Source: Yersinia proxima (GTDB lineage: Bacteria > Pseudomonadota > Gammaproteobacteria > Enterobacterales > Enterobacteriaceae). Taken from it: 64,000 nucleotides of DNA. The position numbers and the translations under genes are program-made. The stretch is from positions 397,566 to 461,565 of the forward strand of contig NZ_CABHYG010000011.1 of NCBI RefSeq assembly GCF_902170785.1. Reading direction: 5' to 3'. The notes beneath the pieces are model-generated. The model was not told where the DNA came from and did no database searches. It saw only the letters and a program-made list of their open reading frames with translations. This document shows, piece after piece, positions 8,901-16,225 of this stretch. The first letter of the stretch is position 1. Each line of letters starts with the position of its first letter.

Positions 8901-10193
8901 ATGAATCTCTTTGATAGCTGTGCGCACCCATCGCGCATCCATGGTTGCTTGCTAGAGGCCCCGTTACATGGGGTCTTTATTGGTGAAATCTGTTTTATTG
9001 AACGTGATTTGCGTCAGCCGGAAGTGATCGCTAAAGCTCAGGTGGTAGGGTTTAGGGAAGGGCAAACTATTCTGAGTTTGATTGGGCGAGCACAGGGACT
9101 GACGCGTGAAGTAGTGATACGTCCCACCGGCCAGCCTTTTGTTTTTGAGATGGGCGAACATCTGGCGGGTAAAATTTACGACGCTGCCGGAGAAGAAGTG
9201 GGCGTGCTTAGCCATGCAGCGGCATCGTCAGAACCGCTATTCACCACGCAGTGTCGGGTTGATAGCCCGCCGGTCAGTGTCAATTTGCGTCGACCGGTTA
9301 CCACGCCGTTGGTGACTGGGGTCAGGGCGATTGATGGCCTGCTCACCTGTGGCCAGGGGCAGCGGATGGGGATTTTTGCCGCAGCAGGTAGCGGTAAAAC
9401 CTCCCTGATGAGCATGATTATGAACCATGCGGTGGCGGATATTTGTGTTATTGCGCTAATTGGTGAGCGAGGGCGCGAGGTGACCGAATTCATTCATGAA
9501 TTGCAGGCCTCCCCGCGTGCCGCACAAACTATTCTGGTGTACGCCACCTCAGACAGCCCGGCGGTTGAGCGCTGCAATGCCGCTTTGCTGGCAACGGCGA
9601 TGGCGGAATATTTTCGGGATCAGGGCAAAGATGTACTGCTGTTTGTCGATTCCATGACGCGTTATGCCCGTGCCTTGCGCGATGTGGCATTGGCGGCGGG
9701 GGAACTTCCCGCCCGGCGCGGTTATCCGGCATCAGTTTTCGAGCAGTTGCCACTGTTATTGGAACGTCCCGGCGCATTGCAGCATGGTTCTATTACCGCT
9801 TTTTATACCGTGCTATTGGAGAGCGAAGAAGAATCCGACCCGATTGGTGATGAAATTCGCTCGATAATCGACGGCCACATCTACCTTAGTGCAAAACTCG
9901 CCGGGCGTGGTCACTACCCGGCGATTGATATTCTGCACAGCATCAGCCGTGTGTTTTCCAAAGTCACCACTGCACAGCATCGTCAGGACGCGGCGAAAAC
10001 CCGCGATATGCTTGGGCGATTGGCACAAATTCAACTCTATCTCGATCTCGGTGAGTATCAGCGCGGTGAAAATATCGACAACGATCATGCACTGGATAAT
10101 AGAGAGGTTATTGAAGGCTTCTTGCAACAAGCGATGGAAGAGCCTGGTGAGTTTTCCGCCACACTCAATCAACTCAGTGAGTTGGCAGACTAA
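8901..10193 (+). CDS. sctN: T3SS hexameric ATPase SctN (InvC/Spa47 type)
   Basis: This 430-aa F1-beta/FliI-like ATPase has the Walker A motif AAAGSGKTS at residues about 161-169 and GERGREVTEF, the type III ATPase signature, just after. The Walker B segment is VLLFVDSMTRYARALRD, and the family sequence ELPARRGYPASVFEQLP follows. It strips chaperones from substrates and unfolds them at the sorting platform. InvC is 431 aa. Its stop shares bases with the next start (TAATG), coupling it to the stalk gene. Confidence 0.97.
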   Translation: MNLFDSCAHPSRIHGCLLEAPLHGVFIGEICFIERDLRQPEVIAKAQVVGFREGQTILSLIGRAQGLTREVVIRPTGQPFVFEMGEHLAGKIYDAAGEEVGVLSHAAASSEPLFTTQCRVDSPPVSVNLRRPVTTPLVTGVRAIDGLLTCGQGQRMGIFAAAGSGKTSLMSMIMNHAVADICVIALIGERGREVTEFIHELQASPRAAQTILVYATSDSPAVERCNAALLATAMAEYFRDQGKDVLLFVDSMTRYARALRDVALAAGELPARRGYPASVFEQLPLLLERPGALQHGSITAFYTVLLESEEESDPIGDEIRSIIDGHIYLSAKLAGRGHYPAIDILHSISRVFSKVTTAQHRQDAAKTRDMLGRLAQIQLYLDLGEYQRGENIDNDHALDNREVIEGFLQQAMEEPGEFSATLNQLSELAD

Positions 10194-10648
10194 TGGTAAG
10201 AAATCTGCTGAGCCTAACGGAACGGCGGCTGGAACGAGTCAAACAACAGCAGCAGTTGTTGCGGCGCTCGTTACAGGAGCTGCTGCAACAGCAGCATGAT
10301 ATCCGCACACGGATACAGGTTATGGAAGCTCAAAGTAGCCTGTATGACCAATCTGCTGAGTTGACCCGCGAAGCCTTTTTTGAACGCCAACGCCATAAGG
10401 CTGCTTTATTGGCGGAAATTGCTCGTCAGTTATATGACCTGGAGAATATCCAGTCGGAACAGATAGCACTCGAAAAGAGGCAACGGCAGATGCAGCGCCA
10501 GTTACGGGAAATCGACACTCGGTGTGAGAAATTCCGAACTTATCTAAAGCGCGAAAGTAGCAGAAGACGTTTAAATAGAGAACTTCAACAGCAATACGAA
10601 ATTGAGGAGCTATCCACATATGGTGGCAATAAAACAGGTAACTCATAG
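10193..10648 (+). CDS. sctO: T3SS ATPase stalk protein SctO (InvI/SpaM type)
   Basis: This 151-aa protein is almost entirely charged coiled coil, rich in Gln, Arg, Glu and Leu (for example ERVKQQQQLLRRSLQELLQQQ), with no membrane segment. Stalk proteins such as InvI and FliJ insert into the ATPase hexamer and couple it to the SctV ring. Sequence conservation in this family is low, so the call rests on size, coiled-coil character and position between sctN and sctP. Its 3' end overlaps the start of the SctP gene by 29 bp. Confidence 0.88.
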   Translation: MVRNLLSLTERRLERVKQQQQLLRRSLQELLQQQHDIRTRIQVMEAQSSLYDQSAELTREAFFERQRHKAALLAEIARQLYDLENIQSEQIALEKRQRQMQRQLREIDTRCEKFRTYLKRESSRRRLNRELQQQYEIEELSTYGGNKTGNS

Positions 10649-11750
10649 CGCTTCTACTGATATTCGAACAGATGAACCTGCCGCCGTATCTCGGCCAGAA
10701 AAATTGCGCAGCGATAATGGGCAGGTAGTGAAATCAGTGCAACAGGACGTGCAAAAGAAAATGGCGGAGTTGCTGGCTCGGGCAAAGCAGCGCAAAAAAC
10801 AGGCCGAGGAGCAGTTATCACCCTCAGTTTCTGCTCCGATGATGATGGTAAACAGCATGCCCATGCCATTAAGTAAACAGATGGCGTTGCCGAATATCGC
10901 ACAACAGACTGGGCGGGTATCGGCACAGAAACCGGATGCTTCACAGAAACTAAATGCTTCAGTGCAGGGACATGAGTCAGCAGAGCAACCGCTGGCTAGG
11001 GTAGAAACGCGTGCCAAGCCGGTTGTGGACAAACTGAGTGGCGTCGTGACGGCAGACGTATTGACCAAACTGGCAGAAACATTGACTCAGCCGAATGTCA
11101 TCCCGAAGAGTCACGCTGAACAGCCGCAGCCTCGTTTGGTTGCTACTACCAGAGATAACCCGGAGAAACCGACAATATCCGTCGCCTCCTCTGGCGCTAT
11201 CAGGACGGAACATAAAGAAGAGAAGTCTTACACCTCGGTTTCTCAGGATATGCCAAACATGTCTCGTTCAGCAGTTGAACAGCCGATGGTGGTTTTGTCT
11301 GAGCCTGAGGGTGAATCAACACCTTCTTTGCCGTTAGCGGAAAAAAAGGAAAGTACGTTAAGCAGTGATCGATCACCGGTGTTTGCCAACCAACAAATGG
11401 CCGCACAGCCATTGGCGACACAGGCACCTATGGTCACTCAACCTGAAGAGGTTAAAACCACCGCTCAGACAGTGATGGCCGCAATGCCGGAACGTGCAGA
11501 AAGTGAGCCAACAACCGGGCGTCGTACCTTGAGTTACACCTTTACTCAGTGGAAAGACAGCCCAACGGTGAAGTTTGAAGTGTCTACTGCTGGTGAATTG
11601 ACTGCCATGACTGACAGTGTGGAAGTTCAGCAGGCGTTACAGAACAACCATCATTTATTGGAATCGGAGAATCCGCTGTATTTCCGCGATGAACAGCAAG
11701 ATGAACAACGTCGTGGTCAGCAACAGTCAGAGCAGGAGGATGAAAAATAA
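10620..11750 (+). CDS. sctP: T3SS needle-length regulator SctP (InvJ/SpaN type)
   Basis: I place the start at the ATG at 10,620 (MVAIKQV), which has GAGGAG at 10,604-10,609; an upstream TTG frame lacks a site. The 376-aa protein is low-complexity (Gln, Ser, Pro, Thr, Glu, Ala) through most of its length, typical of a secreted ruler. A short conserved C-terminal domain (LSYTFTQWKDSPTVKFEVSTAGELTAMTDSVEVQQAL) corresponds to the substrate-switch domain. InvJ is 336 aa. Low sequence conservation is normal; position and C-terminal pattern carry the call. Confidence 0.87.
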   Translation: MVAIKQVTHSASTDIRTDEPAAVSRPEKLRSDNGQVVKSVQQDVQKKMAELLARAKQRKKQAEEQLSPSVSAPMMMVNSMPMPLSKQMALPNIAQQTGRVSAQKPDASQKLNASVQGHESAEQPLARVETRAKPVVDKLSGVVTADVLTKLAETLTQPNVIPKSHAEQPQPRLVATTRDNPEKPTISVASSGAIRTEHKEEKSYTSVSQDMPNMSRSAVEQPMVVLSEPEGESTPSLPLAEKKESTLSSDRSPVFANQQMAAQPLATQAPMVTQPEEVKTTAQTVMAAMPERAESEPTTGRRTLSYTFTQWKDSPTVKFEVSTAGELTAMTDSVEVQQALQNNHHLLESENPLYFRDEQQDEQRRGQQQSEQEDEK

Positions 11751-11752
11751 TT

Positions 11753-12688
11753 ATGCTCAATATCCGTCGACTCAGTACGCGCCACATTCAGGTTACGCGC
11801 TGGCAGCAGCGCTATCAACCGGATCGAAACGCTATCACGCCACAGGCTGATGAACGTTATTTCCGACTGGAACTGAGCAGTGTCACTGAAAAAATTTCGG
11901 CGCTGGTGTCGGTCGACAATTGGTGTCGCTTTCGTTGGCCAGAACTGAAAAGTTGTGCCTGGCAGGGGCTGGATAACCAAAGCCTGACCGGAATTTTTAC
12001 TCAAGAAAACAGTGGGCGTACTTTTTTTTCCGCTGAATTCCGTGTGGAAAATCTTGAGATTGTTGATGGTGAAGAAGTCAACCAGCCTTGGCTAACCGTG
12101 GCAGAACCAGTGTTGGGGACGGTGCTGCTAGCCTCACCTTTCAGCCGGCTTGAGAGCCAGCCCGCAGGGCAGCAATTATGGAAAAGTGTGACTCAGCAAG
12201 TTGACTGGGTGTTGGGATACAGCCACATCAGCGCCGGATTATTGCAATCATTAGCGTTGCGCGATGTGCTCTGTATTCAGCAATTGCAATTGTGCTTAAA
12301 CGTAGCGGGCCGCCCGGTGGCCCGCTTTCAGAAACAGCAAGAGGGCGAGTTCGTGATAGAAGAAAATATTGATAATGAGCAGGAAGCGCAAGAGATGGCG
12401 CCCACATTGGAAGAGGTGCTGCCAGAGAGCTTACCTGGCCGCTTTGATGCTGCCAAACTGACTGTGAAATTAACCTTTGTCCTGGGCCACAGTGAAATTC
12501 CGTTTGAAGAATTGGCGCATATTCAGCCTGGTGCTGTGTACTCGTTGGGTGCAGATAAAGACCGGGAAGTGAAAGTCTACGCCAATAAACAATTGGTGGC
12601 AGAAGGCGAACTTATTTATATCGATGATGGTGAAGAACTGGGTCTGGAGGTCACAAAGTTGGCGAACCAGGGCAACCTGGGGTCATAA
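11753..12688 (+). CDS. sctQ: T3SS sorting-platform / C-ring protein SctQ (SpaO type)
   Basis: This 311-aa protein has a C-terminal SPOA domain (residues about 230-305). Key stretches are DAAKLTVKLTFVLGHSEIPFEELAHIQPGAVYSL and VKVYANKQLVAEGELIYIDDGEELGLEV, closely matching SpaO/FliN. SctQ builds the cytoplasmic pods that receive chaperone-substrate complexes. The gene begins 2 bp after the SctP stop and ends 3 bp before SctR. An internal in-frame start probably yields a second, C-terminal product (separate entry). Confidence 0.94.
   Translation: MLNIRRLSTRHIQVTRWQQRYQPDRNAITPQADERYFRLELSSVTEKISALVSVDNWCRFRWPELKSCAWQGLDNQSLTGIFTQENSGRTFFSAEFRVENLEIVDGEEVNQPWLTVAEPVLGTVLLASPFSRLESQPAGQQLWKSVTQQVDWVLGYSHISAGLLQSLALRDVLCIQQLQLCLNVAGRPVARFQKQQEGEFVIEENIDNEQEAQEMAPTLEEVLPESLPGRFDAAKLTVKLTFVLGHSEIPFEELAHIQPGAVYSLGADKDREVKVYANKQLVAEGELIYIDDGEELGLEVTKLANQGNLGS
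12395..12688 (+). CDS. Internal translation product of sctQ (SctQ-C / short SpaO)
   Basis: Within sctQ an in-frame ATG at 12,395 (residue 215, MAPTLEEVL) is preceded at 8 bp by AGGAAG (12,381-12,386), a good ribosome binding site. Starting here gives a 97-aa protein consisting of just the C-terminal SPOA domain. In Salmonella SpaO, Shigella Spa33 and Yersinia YscQ an internal start makes such a fragment, which binds full-length SctQ and stabilises the sorting platform. The site is seen in the sequence; that it is used here is inference from those homologues. Confidence 0.6.
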   Translation: MAPTLEEVLPESLPGRFDAAKLTVKLTFVLGHSEIPFEELAHIQPGAVYSLGADKDREVKVYANKQLVAEGELIYIDDGEELGLEVTKLANQGNLGS

Positions 12689-12691
12689 GTT

Positions 12692-13363
12692 ATGCCAACG
12701 ATACCGGGGGATATCCCCTTACTGGCGATTATCGCATTTTCGACGTTACTGCCTTTTGTTATCGCGGCGGGAACTTGTTACCTGAAAATATCAATTGTGC
12801 TGATCATGGTACGTAATGCCATGGGGGTGCAACAGGTGCCTTCCAGTCTGACGCTTAACGGGATTGCACTATTGTTGTCACTGTTTGTGATGATGCCGGT
12901 GATTCAGGATGTAAATCAATATATGCGCACCGAAAAGGTGGATTTCAGCAATGTTGATTCGGTGGATAACTTTGTCGAAGGGGGGCTTGGCAGTTACAAG
13001 TCCTATCTGAAGAAATATTCTGACCCGGAATTGCTCAACTTCTTTGAGTCGTTGCAACAAGGTCGTAGTGAAGAGGAAGCCAGTGCTGAGGCAGATTCGC
13101 GCGAACCCACGCTGTTTTCTCTACTGCCTGCTTATGCATTAAGTGAAATCAAGTCGGCGTTTGAGATTGGCTTTTACATCTATCTGCCCTTTGTGGTGAT
13201 AGACCTGATTATCTCCAGCATTCTGCTCGCATTGGGGATGATGATGATGAGCCCGGTCACTATTTCTGTTCCGGTAAAACTGATCTTGTTCGTGGCAATC
13301 GACGGTTGGACGCTGATTTCCAAAGGACTGATTATGCAATACATGGAGCTGGCACAGCATTAG
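12692..13363 (+). CDS. sctR: T3SS export-apparatus protein SctR (SpaP type)
   Basis: This 223-aa FliP-family membrane protein has about four hydrophobic segments: near the N-terminus (LLAIIAFSTLLPFVIAAGTCY), one at about 55-70, and two at the C-terminus (GFYIYLPFVVIDLIISSILLALGMMMMSP). The run of Met followed by SPVTISVPVKLILFVAIDGWTLI is the FliP/SpaP signature. Five copies form the core of the export gate with SctS and SctT. The genes sctR, sctS and sctT follow with 15-bp and 1-bp junctions. Confidence 0.97.
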   Translation: MPTIPGDIPLLAIIAFSTLLPFVIAAGTCYLKISIVLIMVRNAMGVQQVPSSLTLNGIALLLSLFVMMPVIQDVNQYMRTEKVDFSNVDSVDNFVEGGLGSYKSYLKKYSDPELLNFFESLQQGRSEEEASAEADSREPTLFSLLPAYALSEIKSAFEIGFYIYLPFVVIDLIISSILLALGMMMMSPVTISVPVKLILFVAIDGWTLISKGLIMQYMELAQH

Positions 13364-13378
13364 CCAGGTAACAAAATT

Positions 13379-13648
13379 ATGGAACAAATTATTTACGCCA
13401 GTAATAAAGCCATGTTGCTTATTGTCATACTGTCGGCGATCCCAGTGATGGTAGCTACGGCAGTTGGCCTGTTGGTTGGTCTGATTCAGACCGTGACCCA
13501 GCTGCAAGAGCAGACATTGCCTTTTGGTATCAAACTGCTCGCGGTGTTTGGCTCGCTTTTTATGATCTCAGGTTGGTTGTCGGACAAAATAATGAACTAC
13601 GCCACTGAAATGTTAGCTATCGCATTGTCACCAGCGGGAGTGGGGTGA
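13379..13648 (+). CDS. sctS: T3SS export-apparatus protein SctS (SpaQ type)
   Basis: This 89-aa FliQ-family protein has two transmembrane helices. The conserved loop GLLVGLIQTVTQLQEQTLPFGIKL between them is diagnostic. It wraps around the SctR-SctT core. Its stop TGA overlaps the ATG of sctT (TGATG). Confidence 0.97.
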   Translation: MEQIIYASNKAMLLIVILSAIPVMVATAVGLLVGLIQTVTQLQEQTLPFGIKLLAVFGSLFMISGWLSDKIMNYATEMLAIALSPAGVG

Positions 13649-14445
13649 TGAATCAGGATATGCTGGCTTTTTATGTGTCGCTCTATTCTGCATTTCAGAT
13701 GGGGCTAATGAAGCTGGCGTTAGCTTGGGTACGGATTGCACCGTTATTCTTTTTTCTGCCGTTTCTCAGCAGTAAATTGCTTAACAGCGGCATGATTAAA
13801 AACTGTGTTGCCATCTTTCTGGCTCTGGGGATGTGGCCTTTTTTCTCGGCGCGTGAACTTAACTGGGAAGAAATCAATCTCGGTGAAGTCATTCTATATG
13901 AACTGGCGATCGGCCTGGTGCTGGCGTTTATTTTGAGCCTACCGTTTCTTATTGCGAATATTATCGGTGAATTGATCGATAACCAGCGCGGGGCAACCAT
14001 CAGCGATACCATCGATCCTGCCAATGGTGTGGAATCGTCAGAGATGTCGGTGTTGGTCAGCCATATTGTGGTGATGATTTTTCTGGCGCAGGGGGGAATG
14101 TATCAATTGGCGCAGACCCTTGCCGAGAGTTACCGGTTGTTACCGTTTGCTGGTGGATTCACTCATTTTGACAGCCTGCCGTTGGGGCGTTGGCTTAATC
14201 AGTTAGTGGTGCAGGGCATTATATTGGCTGCTCCTATTCTGGTGACGTTGTTTATTACTGAGGTAGCGTTGGGGCTATATTCCCGTTTTTGCCCGCAGCT
14301 CAATGCCTTTTCATTATCATTAACGATTAAATCTGCGGTTGCATTTATGGTCTTCCTGCTCTATTTCCAGAATGAGGTGCCGTCCATGCTGGCTAATATG
14401 ATCTCCCTGAGTCCGTTGCGCGACATATTTGGTGTGGCGCAGTAA
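13648..14445 (+). CDS. sctT: T3SS export-apparatus protein SctT (SpaR type)
   Basis: This 265-aa FliR-family protein has six to seven hydrophobic segments. I prefer the ATG at 13,648 (MNQDMLAFY), overlapping the previous stop, over the GTG one codon upstream. Family markers include ELIDNQRGATISDTIDPANGVESS in the cytoplasmic loop, close to SpaR. It completes the SctR5-S4-T1 export pore. The gene is followed 18 bp later by sctU. Confidence 0.95.
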   Translation: MNQDMLAFYVSLYSAFQMGLMKLALAWVRIAPLFFFLPFLSSKLLNSGMIKNCVAIFLALGMWPFFSARELNWEEINLGEVILYELAIGLVLAFILSLPFLIANIIGELIDNQRGATISDTIDPANGVESSEMSVLVSHIVVMIFLAQGGMYQLAQTLAESYRLLPFAGGFTHFDSLPLGRWLNQLVVQGIILAAPILVTLFITEVALGLYSRFCPQLNAFSLSLTIKSAVAFMVFLLYFQNEVPSMLANMISLSPLRDIFGVAQ

Positions 14446-14463
14446 TAAGAGCGGAGATTTCTC

Positions 14464-15588
14464 ATGGCTGAAAAAACAGAAAAGCCCACAGACAAAAAGA
14501 TTCGTGACTCGGCGAAGAAAGGGCAAAGTTTTAAAAGTAAGGATATGGTTGCAGCAGTAGTCTTGGTTGCCGGGGCTTTTGCGGTGTCAGGTTTTTCCAG
14601 TTTGATGGGCCTCGGCAGTTTAATGCAAAGGATTTTGCTCTCACCCACTGCGATGGGGGTCGAGGCCTTACTGGATAAGTTGTATAGCTTGTTTTTAATG
14701 GCAGTTGTCCCGGTATTGTTGGCCTGCTTTTTACCCGGAGCCATTATTTCGTTATTACAGAGCCGTTTTCGTTTAGCAACTGAAGCGATAAAAATTGATT
14801 TTTCTCACTTAAATCCGATTTCTGGATTTAAAAAAATATTTTCACTGCGTTCATTAAAAGAACTGGTGAAAGCGTTTCTGTATTTATTAGTATTTGGTGC
14901 TTCTGCTGCGTTGTTCTTTATTTTCTGGCGACAAGAGATATTTATGCTCTACCGCACGACAATTAATGGAATGATCGGTCAGTGGGGGAGTTTGTGTATT
15001 ACGTTTATTATCGTGTTTTTGGCAGTGGCATTGATAATTTTGTTAATTGATACTTTGACTGAGTTTTTCCTGTTTATGAAAGATTTGAAAATGGAAAAGC
15101 AGGAGGTAAAAAAAGAACACAAAGATAATGATGGTGATCCCCATATTAAAAGTGCTCGTAGAGGGTTGCATCAGGAGTTATTGTCAGAAGAAGTTAAAGC
15201 GGATGTTCGTGACTCAAACTTTATTATGGCAAACCCAACGCATATTGCGATGGCAATTTATTACAATACTGAAATAGCCCCGCTACCATATATTATGATG
15301 AAAACTCAAGGCCTCCAGGCAAAAGCCATTATTGCCTATGCCGAAAGCCAAGGGGTGCCGGTAATTAGGGATATTCCTTTAGCGCGGCAAATATGGCGCA
15401 ATTATCGTAAAAACAGCTTTATTGATGAGCAAGGGTTGGATGATGTGATGTCCATCATTCACTGGTTGATACGCATTGAGCTGGAAAATATGGGCATTGA
15501 TGTCGATGCTGCACTGGCGCAACTGGAGGCCAATATTGCTACCAATCAGGCTGCCCAGGAAGAGACTAACGATAGCCAGCAAAATTAA
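14464..15588 (+). CDS. sctU: T3SS substrate-switch autoprotease SctU (SpaS type)
   Basis: This 374-aa FlhB-family protein begins MAEKTEKPTDKKIRDSAKKGQ, a near-universal SctU start. It has four transmembrane helices up to residue about 210, a basic linker, and the autocleavage site N257-P258-T259-H260, with cleavage between N and P. The C-terminal cytoplasmic domain follows. Cleavage lets the apparatus switch from early to later substrates with SctP. It is the last structural gene of the block; the 99-bp gap after it carries a strong dyad and probably the translocator promoter. Confidence 0.97.
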   Translation: MAEKTEKPTDKKIRDSAKKGQSFKSKDMVAAVVLVAGAFAVSGFSSLMGLGSLMQRILLSPTAMGVEALLDKLYSLFLMAVVPVLLACFLPGAIISLLQSRFRLATEAIKIDFSHLNPISGFKKIFSLRSLKELVKAFLYLLVFGASAALFFIFWRQEIFMLYRTTINGMIGQWGSLCITFIIVFLAVALIILLIDTLTEFFLFMKDLKMEKQEVKKEHKDNDGDPHIKSARRGLHQELLSEEVKADVRDSNFIMANPTHIAMAIYYNTEIAPLPYIMMKTQGLQAKAIIAYAESQGVPVIRDIPLARQIWRNYRKNSFIDEQGLDDVMSIIHWLIRIELENMGIDVDAALAQLEANIATNQAAQEETNDSQQN

Positions 15589-15627
15589 CTTGAATCGTTT
15601 TTTATAAGAACTAACCGTTCTAACTAT

Positions 15628-15658
15628 TTATGATGCAAACATCAGCACTGCATCATAA
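15628..15658. promoter_or_regulatory. 10-bp perfect dyad upstream of the translocator operon
   Basis: TTATGATGCA (15,628-15,637) and TGCATCATAA (15,649-15,658) form a perfect inverted repeat spaced by 11 nt, 29 bp before the sicA-type ATG. A second small dyad, AGAAC-N5-GTTCT, lies at 15,608-15,622. The gap is where InvF/SicA-type complexes activate the equivalent promoter in Salmonella and Y. enterocolitica. The dyad could be an operator or a leader hairpin; no T-run follows, so it is not a clear terminator. Confidence 0.55.
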
Positions 15659-15687
15659 CTCTCATATTATTAATTAGGAAAAAGTAT

Positions 15688-16197
15688 ATGAACCAGAAAC
15701 ATGATGCAGAACAAAATCAGACTGAAGATATGGATGTTGTTTTTGATGAGCTTTGCCAGGCATTAATGGATGGCGCCAGTTATAAAGATATTCATGGTAT
15801 TCCACAAAGTACAATGGATGGACTTTATGCTTACGCCTATGAGTTTTATCAACAAGGTAAATTAAGTGAGGCCGAAACGTTTTTCCGTTTCCTCAGTATT
15901 TATGATTTTTATAATACTGATTATGTTATGGGGCTGGCGGCAGTTTATCAGCTAACAAAACGTTATGAAAAAGCGGCAGAACTCTATTCACTGGCTTTTG
16001 TTTTGGCAAAAGATGATTACCGCCCATTATTTCATGCCGGACAGTGTAATTTAATGCTGAAAAAAAGTAGTGCTGCGTTGCATTGTTTTGAAAGTACCTT
16101 TAATAAAAGTAATGATTCGGAGTTACAACAAAAATCCTCCGTATATTTAACCGCATTAAAGAAAAATCTGACAGAAAATGAACCAGCAGAAGAATAA
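15688..16197 (+). CDS. sicA: Translocator chaperone and coactivator (SicA/SycB/IpgC type)
   Basis: This 169-aa class II chaperone is built of three tetratricopeptide repeats (residues about 35-140: YAYEFYQQGKLSEAETFFRF, VMGLAAVYQLTKRYEKAAELY, PLFHAGQCNLMLKKSSAALHCF). These match SicA/SycD/IpgC almost step for step. It binds the SipB- and SipC-type translocators encoded next and, when released, partners the AraC-type activator (YsaE-SycB or InvF-SicA), coupling secretion to gene expression. A good AGGAAAAAG site precedes the start. It is the first gene of the translocator operon. Confidence 0.96.
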   Translation: MNQKHDAEQNQTEDMDVVFDELCQALMDGASYKDIHGIPQSTMDGLYAYAYEFYQQGKLSEAETFFRFLSIYDFYNTDYVMGLAAVYQLTKRYEKAAELYSLAFVLAKDDYRPLFHAGQCNLMLKKSSAALHCFESTFNKSNDSELQQKSSVYLTALKKNLTENEPAEE

Positions 16198-16225
16198 CTC
16201 TGATTCAATAAGGTAAAAGTATTAT

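Noticed and set aside
9176..10299. Overlapping frames on both strands within sctN
   Set aside because: Compositional shadows of the ATPase gene; the plus-strand one ends in repeated Ala/Thr with no motif.
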